This document shows positions 47,753 through 56,001 of a stretch of 64,000 nucleotides of DNA, in pieces. The DNA is taken from NCBI GenBank assembly GCA_016793635.1, contig JAEUMD010000011.1, forward strand, positions 434,001-498,000. Direction: 5' to 3'. Both the position numbers and the translations under genes were made by a program. How positions within the stretch are numbered: the first letter of the stretch is position 1; every line of letters starts with the position of its first letter. This stretch comes from Hyphomicrobiaceae bacterium. GTDB taxonomy: Bacteria; Pseudomonadota; Alphaproteobacteria; Rhizobiales; Hyphomicrobiaceae. Below the pieces are notes generated by a model. It made no database searches and was not told the origin of the DNA. It saw only the letters and a program-made list of their open reading frames with translations.

Positions 47753-48786
47753 CGCGCGCCAACCTCCGCGTACGAGACAGGCGGCCCAACTTGGTGCAAC
47801 CGGCGACGGCGAAGTCGCCCGAGCCCGTTGAGCGCCAGCCGGCGACGCAACCGCAACGCCCGGAGCCGCGACATCATGCGATGCTCGGCGAGCATGCGTT
47901 CATAAGTATCGATCGCCGTCGATGCGTCCACGGCCACGGGTATCGCGAACAGGTCTATCTCGCCGATCGCGCGTGTCACCGCGCGGCTGGCCCTGTCCTC
48001 GATCTCCTTGTCCAAGAGTCCGGAACGCGCCAACCGGTCGAGATCGCTTGCGGCTTCGAGCCGTTGTGCAACGTCGGGCGTCGCCTGCGCGAGCGCGATC
48101 AGTCGATCGGCTTCCGGCGCGAGCCGCGGCCTGACGTGTGCGGCGACGGCGGCGGCCTGCACCCGCACCACCGGCTCCTCGCTCGCCAACGCTGCGACCA
48201 GCGTCGGCAAGTATCCCGGGTGGAACGAGCGCGCGACAAGGCCGAGCGCACGCTGGCGCGCGTCGAGAGGGCCGCCCTCCATCACCCCGACGAAAGACGA
48301 CGGCGCGCCATGCGTGGTATCGATGACGCGGCCCGCGGCGACGCGCTCGGCAAGCCGTGTCTCCTCGTCCGTTCTCGTCGAGAGCGAGATGCGAGTGTAC
48401 CAGTCTGCGAGCAGCGCGGATGGCAGTGACGGCCGCCGCAACCAGGTCATTGCCAATGCCGAGATCACAGCACCGACAGGACCGCTGGTCGCGACCGCCA
48501 TCAACATGAGCAGCGGCGCGGTCCAGTCGCGCCGGCGGTGCCGGGTGACGTAGACGAGCGCGACGATGACCGCGAGCACGATGACGTGGCCGATCAACAC
48601 CGGCCAGAGCGGATGACCCCGCCAGACATACAGAAGCAATCCGGCTTCCGCTGCCGCAACGATGACGGCGAGAAGAACGTCCAAACCCGAGACAATGGCG
48701 GTGGGCGGGCGCGAGGCCCGATCAGGCACACCACACTCCGCGGTGAGTGCGGCATCGTCTCCCGTCAGGCGGACGGCGGCATGCAT
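47749..48786 (-). CDS. pelE: PelE-like inner-membrane protein
   Basis: A 345-residue protein with membrane segments at about 35-56, 62-82 and 91-115, followed by a helical repeat region (about 150-270) of the TPR or HEAT kind. This is the arrangement of PelE, which joins PelD and PelG in the synthase complex. The C terminus is very basic (RLRALRLRRRLALNG). It starts one base after the pelD stop and overlaps pelF. Identity rests on layout and position, since PelE sequences diverge. Confidence 0.7.
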   Translation of the reverse strand: MHAAVRLTGDDAALTAECGVPDRASRPPTAIVSGLDVLLAVIVAAAEAGLLLYVWRGHPLWPVLIGHVIVLAVIVALVYVTRHRRRDWTAPLLMLMAVATSGPVGAVISALAMTWLRRPSLPSALLADWYTRISLSTRTDEETRLAERVAAGRVIDTTHGAPSSFVGVMEGGPLDARQRALGLVARSFHPGYLPTLVAALASEEPVVRVQAAAVAAHVRPRLAPEADRLIALAQATPDVAQRLEAASDLDRLARSGLLDKEIEDRASRAVTRAIGEIDLFAIPVAVDASTAIDTYERMLAEHRMMSRLRALRLRRRLALNGLGRLRRRRLHQVGPPVSYAEVGAR

Positions 48787-48787
48787 C

Positions 48788-49939
48788 TCAACTCTCCGCC
48801 GTCTGCGGCACCGCTGCCGGGGCCAACACGCAAGCCAGTACAGGGCCGGCAGTGCGCTGCTCCGAGGAACCTGTACTCGCAGCCTGGCCGAGAGCCGAAC
48901 CGATCACCTCCGCGACCACCGAAAGCGCGTCGATGCCGCTCTTCGACAGCGCGGCCGGTGATGCGCCGTCGAGCGTGAGCAATCCGACGATCGCACCGGA
49001 AACGTCGCGCACCGGCACCGCAGCGAGCGCGACGCCGATCAGCATCCGCTCGCCATCGCGGTCGAGCGCCATCGCACGCTCGCCGCGGCCAACGACCGCG
49101 CGAACCAGCGGATGCGCAGCAGGAAGCGTTACCGTCGCAGCCAAATCGCCCTGCGCCGGATACGTGGCGACACGCGACACACCGCCTGCAGTGGCGGCGA
49201 GGAACACCTCGGCACGAGCGCCGGGGAACACCGCCGGTATGAGTATGGCAAGCACCTCCGACAGCGACGGTGACGCGCCGCCGGCCGTCATCCGTGCATG
49301 AGCCACAGCCACCGCTGCTAGGCCGCGGAACGGTTCAGTGTCGCGCCGCGTCGCCAGTTCACGGTCGAGGATTTCGCAGCGTTGGCGCAACCCCGCGCAA
49401 TGCGCCGCGAGATCCGCACGCTGGCTCGAAAGCGCCTCGTTGAGGCGATGCAGCTCTTGCTTCGCCGCAATCTGGCGCATGCGGAACTGGCCGACCAGCA
49501 GCGCCATGGCGATCCACAGGATGGGTTCGCCCCAGACACGAAGGAAGTAGGCGAAGTGGTTTTCGCCGATGCCTGGTTCGGGCAAACCCGCGAGCATCGT
49601 CGCCGCAATCGCCGCTCCGGCAGCGACGAGGCCGCTGACCGTGCCGTACTGGAGGCTCAAGAGGAGCAGGGGAATCCAGAAGGGATGCGGCTCGAAATCC
49701 AGGATGGCAAGTTGCGGCGCCAGCCAGTCGACGCCGTAGATGAACAGGAAAGCGGCGACCAGCTCGCCGATGGCGGCAAGCGATGGCACGACCGGCAAGC
49801 CATCTTTGTCCCGCGGCTTGTCGCTGCGCGCCTCCGACTGGACAGGCTCCCGATCACTCACGACTACCGACCCCAAATCCGCACAACGACGTACCCACGA
49901 GCCGCCTACAGGCTCATCCTCGCTTCTCGACTGCCGCAA
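48788..49939 (-). CDS. pelD: PelD-like regulator lacking the C-terminal GGDEF domain
   Basis: A 383-residue protein. Four membrane helices (about 55-145), then a coiled coil (about 155-195) and a GAF domain (about 205-355), as in PelD. The classic PelD (455 residues in Pseudomonas aeruginosa) ends in a degenerate GGDEF domain that binds cyclic-di-GMP at its RxxD site. Here the protein stops about 30 residues after the GAF fold, with an Ala/Val/Pro-rich tail. So the known c-di-GMP control site is missing. The start is a TTG that overlaps the preceding gene; a GTG 24 codons later is possible. Confidence 0.75.
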   Translation of the reverse strand: MRQSRSEDEPVGGSWVRRCADLGSVVVSDREPVQSEARSDKPRDKDGLPVVPSLAAIGELVAAFLFIYGVDWLAPQLAILDFEPHPFWIPLLLLSLQYGTVSGLVAAGAAIAATMLAGLPEPGIGENHFAYFLRVWGEPILWIAMALLVGQFRMRQIAAKQELHRLNEALSSQRADLAAHCAGLRQRCEILDRELATRRDTEPFRGLAAVAVAHARMTAGGASPSLSEVLAILIPAVFPGARAEVFLAATAGGVSRVATYPAQGDLAATVTLPAAHPLVRAVVGRGERAMALDRDGERMLIGVALAAVPVRDVSGAIVGLLTLDGASPAALSKSGIDALSVVAEVIGSALGQAASTGSSEQRTAGPVLACVLAPAAVPQTAES

Positions 49940-51434
49940 GCGGCCGCGCTACCGGCGCAGGGCGCGACGCCGCGCCACCCGACCGGTAAGCCGAATTCTT
50001 GACGTTGGCGGCCTTGCCACGCTTGCCTTGCGTCAGCTTTACGGCGTGGCTGCGCTTTGCTCCACCCGCAAGGCGCAACGATATGCGCCGCGTCCGCCGC
50101 TGTAGAATGCGCGGTTTGTCGTCGGGCAGCGACGCGGTGACGACGCCGAGCGAGCGCAACTTCGTATCCGCAGCCTGTGCTTCGCCACTGTCGCGCATAA
50201 GGCGTGCCCACAACGCCAGACGCCAGCGGCCGAGCGCATCGGCGGAGACGGTGTCGAGAAGCTCGCGGCTGCTCGACGTCGCGCCCCGATTGAATTCGAT
50301 CATCGCCCCGAGCAGCGGATGGGCGGTGATCGTCTCGGATGCAATCTCGAGGCGCACGGTATCGAACTCGGCCCGTTTACCGGTGGCGGCCAGCGCTTCG
50401 GCAAGAGCCACGAGCTGCGGCTGGTGGAAGCGTGAGAGGCCCGTGCGCGTCGCCATTTCGAAGGCCAATGACGGGTCTTCAGCGTCGAGCGCGAGGCGAA
50501 TGGCCTTTTCCGCCAGCGCCCGGTCGCCATGATCGGCTTGCTCGAGCCAGCCGCGAAGATAGGCGCGTGCGGCGTTTGTCTGGTCCTGGTCGAGCAGCAG
50601 GTGCGCGACGCCGAGCGAGATGGCGTCGCCTGGCTTTCCGGCCTTGCGCGCGATCTCCATCGCCGGCGTGAAGGCCTGGCGGCGGCCGAGCAGATCTAGC
50701 GCCAGGAGCGCAAAACGGTCGTCCACGTGGCCGCCACTGGCCGGCGCAATCCAATGAAGCACGCGCTCGACGATCTCGCGCGGCTCGCCGCCCTCGCTCA
50801 GCAGCGCCAGGAGCGTGAGCCGCTCGCGATCACCCTCGAGATGACCGACCTCGTCGACTTTGCGCAGGAGCGTTGTTGCCTGACGCAGATTGCCGTTGGC
50901 GGCCTCGAGCTCGGCTAAGCGTACGATGTCCTCGATGCGCCGGTAGCCCTTGTGGCGGCAACGCTCGATCGCGTCGCGTTCACGCGCGAAATGGCCGATG
51001 AGCCGCAGTCCAGATACGAGCTCGCGGCAAACGGGCTCTGAGTAACGCCGTGTGAGCAGGCGGCTCAACGACGACAGATAGGCCTCGGTGTCCTGGGTCT
51101 CCCGGTAGAACGTCACCAGACGGCGCTGCAAAACAAGATCGCCCGGTCGCGCGGCGGCGAGGCGCTCGAGCATCGTGCGTGCCTTGGGAAGCTGGCCGAA
51201 GTGCGCGTAGAGCTGCTCGAGCTGATAGAGCGTGCGCTGCGAACGGTCACCGGCGGCGAACCGCTGCTCGAGTAGCTTCAGAGCGCGCTCGTTGCTGCCG
51301 TCCCGCTCGAGCATCGCGACGCGTTCGGCATCGCCCGGCAGCAGCAGGACGCCGGCCACCGCGGCGCCGATGAACAGCACCAGCATGACCAGCAGTTGCG
51401 GCTTCCAGCGTTGTCTGCGGCGGGGCTCAATCAC
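49914..51434 (-). CDS. pelB: Short PelB-like TPR protein
   Basis: A 506-residue protein with one N-terminal membrane helix (about 13-31) and then helical TPR-like repeats to about 420 (LLEQRFAAGDRSQRTLYQLEQLYAHFGQLPKARTMLERL). The tail is basic and low in complexity. It lies where PelB is expected. In Pseudomonas PelB is about 1190 residues and ends in an outer-membrane beta-barrel; here the barrel is absent. So this may be the periplasmic scaffold part only. A GTG start overlaps the pelA stop by eight bases. Identity as PelB is inferred from position and TPRs. Confidence 0.6.
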   Translation of the reverse strand: MIEPRRRQRWKPQLLVMLVLFIGAAVAGVLLLPGDAERVAMLERDGSNERALKLLEQRFAAGDRSQRTLYQLEQLYAHFGQLPKARTMLERLAAARPGDLVLQRRLVTFYRETQDTEAYLSSLSRLLTRRYSEPVCRELVSGLRLIGHFARERDAIERCRHKGYRRIEDIVRLAELEAANGNLRQATTLLRKVDEVGHLEGDRERLTLLALLSEGGEPREIVERVLHWIAPASGGHVDDRFALLALDLLGRRQAFTPAMEIARKAGKPGDAISLGVAHLLLDQDQTNAARAYLRGWLEQADHGDRALAEKAIRLALDAEDPSLAFEMATRTGLSRFHQPQLVALAEALAATGKRAEFDTVRLEIASETITAHPLLGAMIEFNRGATSSSRELLDTVSADALGRWRLALWARLMRDSGEAQAADTKLRSLGVVTASLPDDKPRILQRRTRRISLRLAGGAKRSHAVKLTQGKRGKAANVKNSAYRSGGAASRPAPVARPLAAVEKRG

Positions 51435-53775
51435 GGCACACGAGCCTCACCTGGACGGGATCGATGGCATTCGCGGCAAGCGCCAGTCGCAGAACGCCGC
51501 TATCGTCGGCAACCGCCGACAGGCTCGTCAGCATGTCGTCGCCGCGCATCACGGTGACGTCGTAGCGGCGTCCCGGCATGGTATCGAATCGCATGTCGCC
51601 AGGACCGTAGCCCGTCGCCGCGAGTTTCAAATTGCACGCACTGCCCTGGAGATCGGACAGCCGCCAACGGCTGTCGCGCAGCGAAGGGCGACGAACGCCG
51701 CTCCGGTTGGCCGCCTCGGTCTCGGTGCGGGCGGCGAGCGTGACGAGTGCGCGCGGACGGGCACGGTCGAGCGTGACATAAAGGCCCCCGTTCACCCGTG
51801 TCGCGCCGAGAACCCCCTCGCTGCGCGCAAGGTCGAGGCCCAGCGCATCCGCATCGTCGAAGCGCACCGTTTCGAGGTCGGTATGCCCGGTGATCGCCCA
51901 CGACAGCTCGTCAATACGCTCGATCGCGATGTCGAAGAAGTTGTCGGCGATTGCGGCATAGTCCGACGCGGTTACCGGCGCGACTTCGGAGGTCCGCGCC
52001 AGCTCGAGGAAATGACGCACGGCGGCGAGTGCGGCAGGCTTCTCGCCGGAGTACATGTGATAGTAGAGGTTGAACGGCTTCAACCGGCGCGGCCTCTCGG
52101 TATTGCGCAGCGTCTCTTCGAGCATGAAGAAGCCGTAGTAAGGTCCCGTCCAGTCGTTGGTGTAGGTATTCTCGTTGCTGTTCGCCGCATAGATCTGCCG
52201 CTCGCTGCCGACCGCGCGCGCCAGCGGCGGAACGTAAGCGACGGAGGGGAACTCGCCGTCGAGACGGCTGTCGCCGCCGTTGATGTTGCGCACGCCGGCG
52301 GCGCGCGTCGCCTTGATCGCCGCCTCGAACGGCGTCGTGTCGCCGCTCCACTGATAGAGACGGGCGCGTTTGCCGGCTGGAGCAAAGTTCTCCGCGGTGC
52401 GAAGACCGCCCGCCACCTCGCCGCCGAGATCGAACGGGTTCTTGAGGTACGTGCGCGGCAGGTCGTCGGTGCCGGCGATGTACTTGTTGGCGCCGGTCAC
52501 CGGCACCGGCTTGCCCGCCATCAGGTGCACCTTCTCGCTCAGCCGCTGGCGCAGGCTGAGTTCCGGGCGCTGATAAGCCTCGATCTTGGCGATCTCGCTC
52601 GCGCGGTCGTAGTCCTCGAAGAAACTCCAGTTGTAGGGGTGCGTGTGGGTGTGGCTCGCAACTTCGACCTGCGCCAGCGCATAAAGCGCCCGGGCGATGG
52701 CGGCCGAGCCGTCATCGGCGCCATACTGGGGATCGACATCACAGCCGATCAGCCCGATCGAGACCGGCAGGTCAGGAAACGGCCTGATCGCCTCGCGCAA
52801 CACCACTTCGGAGGAGCGCAGCCCCTCGGTCTTGTAGCTTTCAACCTCGGTCAGGTTGTTCCAGCCGTCGCCGTCGATATGGCTGAAGTAGATCCGCCGT
52901 CCGCCGACCGTGGTCGCGTCGGGCACGGGATACATGCCGCCGACTATCGCCTTCGCGAAAAAGCGGAACGGATCGATGGTCCATGCGAGGCGGTCGGCGT
53001 TCGGCTCGAAGTAGATCGTGAAAGCTTCTGCAGCGTAGCCACCGCCGGGGCCTGTCACCACCACTGCGGACACTTCACTCGACGCCCCGGGGCGGACCTG
53101 GAGACCGAGGTGGACACGGGTTCTTTCACCGACCGCCCGCAGCACGGGATAGGACGGCAGGACCTTATCGAGCGGACGTTCGAAGCCGATCATCGCCGCA
53201 TCGATCTCCGCGACACTCGAGCCGATCGTGACCTCGACCTGGTCATCGCCATCGGCAAGACCGAGCTTCGCGTAGAGCCGGTCCGTGACGGGGGCGAGTT
53301 CCTCGCCCGCCTCGGGTAGCAACTCGCCGAGAACGACATAACGCAGACGCGTTGCCGCGGTCGCGCGCATCAACCAGTCGCCGACCGCGCGCGGATCCGA
53401 GAGGGGTTCGAGAAACCAGGTCAGAACCGCGGCGTACGAGGACAGCGTGTCGGCGTCCGGAAACCCCTTGTTGACGTCGCGGTACACGAGCACGAAGCCG
53501 AGGTAGTTGAGCGGCATTTCAGCGAAGCGATGGATGCGCGTGTCGGTCGGCGTCGGCTCGGCCTTGCCGTCGTAGAGCGCAAGCACTTGTCGCTGGACAG
53601 GGTTCGCGTTGTATGTGATTTCGACGCCATGCGCGAATGGCGCGGCGACGATCCAGATCCAGCCAGCGAGCAACAACGCGATCACGGGCACACGATCCGG
53701 CGGGCGGCCAGTCCGGGCAATGAACCCGGCCAGGCCAGACCGGGTCCGCCCCCACTCGCGCAACGCCACCACCAT
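51427..53775 (-). CDS. pelA: PelA-like polysaccharide deacetylase without hydrolase domain
   Basis: A 782-residue protein anchored by a helix at about 31-48. Residues 55-290 align in place with the central Rossmann-like part of PelA. Residues 295-600 are the deacetylase, with the metal motif HIDGDG (299-304) and ASHTHTHPYNW (373-383, H375 and H379). The last 180 residues are a beta-rich domain. The usual N-terminal alpha-1,4-galactosaminidase domain is absent, which makes it about 165 residues shorter than the 948-residue Pseudomonas protein. PelA deacetylates the Pel polymer in the periplasm. First gene of the pelA-G-type operon. Confidence 0.85.
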   Translation of the reverse strand: MVVALREWGRTRSGLAGFIARTGRPPDRVPVIALLLAGWIWIVAAPFAHGVEITYNANPVQRQVLALYDGKAEPTPTDTRIHRFAEMPLNYLGFVLVYRDVNKGFPDADTLSSYAAVLTWFLEPLSDPRAVGDWLMRATAATRLRYVVLGELLPEAGEELAPVTDRLYAKLGLADGDDQVEVTIGSSVAEIDAAMIGFERPLDKVLPSYPVLRAVGERTRVHLGLQVRPGASSEVSAVVVTGPGGGYAAEAFTIYFEPNADRLAWTIDPFRFFAKAIVGGMYPVPDATTVGGRRIYFSHIDGDGWNNLTEVESYKTEGLRSSEVVLREAIRPFPDLPVSIGLIGCDVDPQYGADDGSAAIARALYALAQVEVASHTHTHPYNWSFFEDYDRASEIAKIEAYQRPELSLRQRLSEKVHLMAGKPVPVTGANKYIAGTDDLPRTYLKNPFDLGGEVAGGLRTAENFAPAGKRARLYQWSGDTTPFEAAIKATRAAGVRNINGGDSRLDGEFPSVAYVPPLARAVGSERQIYAANSNENTYTNDWTGPYYGFFMLEETLRNTERPRRLKPFNLYYHMYSGEKPAALAAVRHFLELARTSEVAPVTASDYAAIADNFFDIAIERIDELSWAITGHTDLETVRFDDADALGLDLARSEGVLGATRVNGGLYVTLDRARPRALVTLAARTETEAANRSGVRRPSLRDSRWRLSDLQGSACNLKLAATGYGPGDMRFDTMPGRRYDVTVMRGDDMLTSLSAVADDSGVLRLALAANAIDPVQVRLVCRD

Positions 53776-54052
53776 GTCCAGAAACGGTCCCCCAAGTAAC
53801 CAATCGTACGACGGGTGAGCTTGCCGCTCCAGTCCGCGCTCGCCACTTCGTTTATTCGATCGCTCGCCGCGGCGTACCGGCCACGCGGCAGGGTACCGGA
53901 GCCGAAGCGGCCGGGCCGGTTATATCGGGCAACATGTAAATTCGAACAACGCGAAACGGCGACCACGAAACACTTCTTTGGCCGGAGCGGTAAATCCGCA
54001 ATCCTCCCCGTCGGGCAACCGCCTCATGCCTCCGGGCCGGGCGCTCGAGCGC
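53776..54052. promoter_or_regulatory. Upstream region of the pel operon
   Basis: 277 bases between pelA and cutA, both on the minus strand. A weak candidate promoter for pelA reads TTGTTC (53949-53944) and TATAAC (53924-53919) with a 19-base spacer, longer than optimal. No other signal is clear. Confidence 0.35.
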
Positions 54053-54403
54053 CTATCCGGCATCCCCGCCGCCCCGTCGCACCGTCCCTTGCGTGATCCA
54101 CGCCAGGAACTCCGCCGAGCCGCCCGTGATCGGAACGACGAGGATTGCCGGATTGGTGAACGGATGGCGCGCCTTGACGAAAGCGACCACCTCTTCGGCA
54201 CGATCCGCGACCGTCTTGACGATGGCGGCAACCTCCGCCTCCTCGTGGCGCGCGCCTTCCCAGACATAGACAGAGGTGATCTCACCGAGCACGTTGACGC
54301 AGGCTGCCAACCCCTCGTCGACCAGCGCGCCGGCGATTGCCAAGGCCGTGGCCCGTTCGGGAAATGTACAGTAGACGACGACCGGCTTGCCGTTTGCGGT
54401 CAC
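54053..54403 (-). CDS. cutA: CutA1-family divalent-cation tolerance protein
   Basis: A 116-residue trimeric signalling-like fold (CutA1). It starts with GTG behind GGGGAGG. Family signatures are [53 protein letters not shown] and [13 protein letters not shown]. Linked in E. coli to copper and other metal tolerance; the direct role is unresolved. It is divergent from nadK, 53 bases away. Confidence 0.95.
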   Translation of the reverse strand: MTANGKPVVVYCTFPERATALAIAGALVDEGLAACVNVLGEITSVYVWEGARHEEAEVAAIVKTVADRAEEVVAFVKARHPFTNPAILVVPITGGSAEFLAWITQGTVRRGGGDAG

Positions 54404-54456
54404 TTGAGCGAGCCTCCCCTGCCGACTTCAGCGCGCATGCATCAAGAAACGAGAAA

Positions 54457-55239
54457 ATGTCCAGACCCAACAGGTCGTTCGACCGCATCGCCTTCATCGC
54501 GAGTGACGTCGCCGAGGCGCAGGCGGCCCTGCAACGCCTCTCCCATCGCTATGGCAACGTCAAGCCGGGTGAGGCAGACGCCATCGTCGCGCTCGGCGGC
54601 GATGGACTGATGCTGCAGACGCTGCACCGCTACATGAAGGACCGCATCCCGATCTACGGCATGAACCGCGGCTCGATCGGATTCCTCATGAACGAATATC
54701 GCGAGGAAGACCTCCCGGCCCGCCTCGCCGCCGCCGAGACCAGCCGCATCCACCCGCTCTCGATGATCGCCACCGACAAGGCCGGACGCGAGCACGTCGG
54801 ACTCGGCATCAACGAGGTATCGGTGTTCCGCGAGCGATTCCAGGCGGCCAAGCTGCAGATCTCGGTCGATGGAAAGGTGCGCCTGCACGAGCTGATCTGC
54901 GATGGCGTGCTGGTGGCGACGCCGGCCGGTTCCACCGCCTACAATCTTTCTGCGGACGGGCCGATCCTGCCGATCTCCTCGCCGCTCCTGGCCCTGACGC
55001 CAATCAGCCCGTTCCGGCCGCGGCGCTGGCGCGGCGCGCTCCTCACCAACAAGGCGCGCATCACGATGTCGGTGATCGAGCCGGACAAGCGGCCGGTAAG
55101 CGCCGTGGCCGACCAGTTCGAAATCCGCGACGTCGTCCGGGTCGAAATAGAGCAGGCCCACGAGATCGAGCTCTACATGATGTTCGATCCCGGTCACGAC
55201 CTCGATGAGCGCATCATCGCCGAGCAGTTCAGTATCTGA
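54457..55239 (+). CDS. nadK: NAD kinase
   Basis: A 260-residue enzyme that phosphorylates NAD to NADP. The motifs are GGDG at 47-50, NE at 119-120 and [15 protein letters not shown] at 155-169. The start at 54457 excludes unrelated upstream codons. The length is typical of alphaproteobacterial NadK, shorter than enteric ones. Monocistronic as far as can be seen. Confidence 0.96.
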   Translation: MSRPNRSFDRIAFIASDVAEAQAALQRLSHRYGNVKPGEADAIVALGGDGLMLQTLHRYMKDRIPIYGMNRGSIGFLMNEYREEDLPARLAAAETSRIHPLSMIATDKAGREHVGLGINEVSVFRERFQAAKLQISVDGKVRLHELICDGVLVATPAGSTAYNLSADGPILPISSPLLALTPISPFRPRRWRGALLTNKARITMSVIEPDKRPVSAVADQFEIRDVVRVEIEQAHEIELYMMFDPGHDLDERIIAEQFSI

Positions 55240-55281
55240 AGCGGGCCACGCCGAGCTAAGTTGCCTGCGCAGCGCTGGGCC

Positions 55282-55857
55282 TCAACCCTGCCAGCGTGAA
55301 ACGATGCTCGATAGCTCGGGCCTGGGGCGCTCGTCGGGGCGCTGTGTCGGCGTTCCGATGTAGATGAACCCCGCCACACGCTCTTGCTCGTCCAGGCCCA
55401 GCGCCGCCTTGATCCGCGGGCTGTAGGCAAGCCACTCCGTCAGCCAGCAGACGCCATACCCCATCGCGTTGGCGGCAATCGACAAGTTCATGCCGGCGGC
55501 ACCCGCCGAAAGGATCTGCTCCCACTCCGGGGCTGGAGCCTTCGGCGTCGCACGCGAAATGAGAGCGATGACGACGGGCGCCCGCATGAAGCGAGCCCGT
55601 TCGGCCGCAAGCCTGACTTCCGAGGGTTCGACCTTGTCCTCGGCGCGGCAGGCGTCAGCGATCTGCTCGCCGAACTTGGCGCGCATGTCGCCCTGGAAGA
55701 CGATGAATCGCCAGGGCACCAGCTTCTTGTGGTCCGGGACGCGCGAGGCGATCGTCAGCAGCTCGTCAAGCTCGGCAGGCGACGGCCCCGGCTCGGCCAG
55801 CATGTCCGGCTTCACCGAACGCCGCCTCTTGAGCAGCTCCAGCACGGCGTTGGTCAT
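55282..55857 (-). CDS. YdjA-type nitroreductase
   Basis: A 191-residue FMN-dependent nitroreductase-family oxidoreductase. RRRSVKP begins the FMN-binding loop, then VPDHKKLVPWRFIVF, AAGMNLSIAANAMGYGVCWLTEW and IYIGTPTQRP complete the core. This is the pattern of the short YdjA subgroup. It probably reduces nitro or quinone compounds using NAD(P)H; the native substrate is unknown. It is convergent with nadK. Confidence 0.92.
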   Translation of the reverse strand: MTNAVLELLKRRRSVKPDMLAEPGPSPAELDELLTIASRVPDHKKLVPWRFIVFQGDMRAKFGEQIADACRAEDKVEPSEVRLAAERARFMRAPVVIALISRATPKAPAPEWEQILSAGAAGMNLSIAANAMGYGVCWLTEWLAYSPRIKAALGLDEQERVAGFIYIGTPTQRPDERPRPELSSIVSRWQG

Positions 55858-56001
55858 CGTCCCTCGTCTCCCGCAGGTCGGAGGCGGCAGACATCACACT
55901 ATGGCCGCCCTTCCGTCATGGCGCCCCTCGCTATCGCAATTCAGGGTCTGTTACAATCGTGCCTGCACAGCCCCGTATCCGAGGCCCTGGAGCGATAAAG
56001 C

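Noticed and set aside
51232-53319. 695-codon open frame on the plus strand across the pelA- and pelB-like genes
   Set aside because: Antisense to genes with clear motifs; Arg/Ala/Val-rich shadow without domains.
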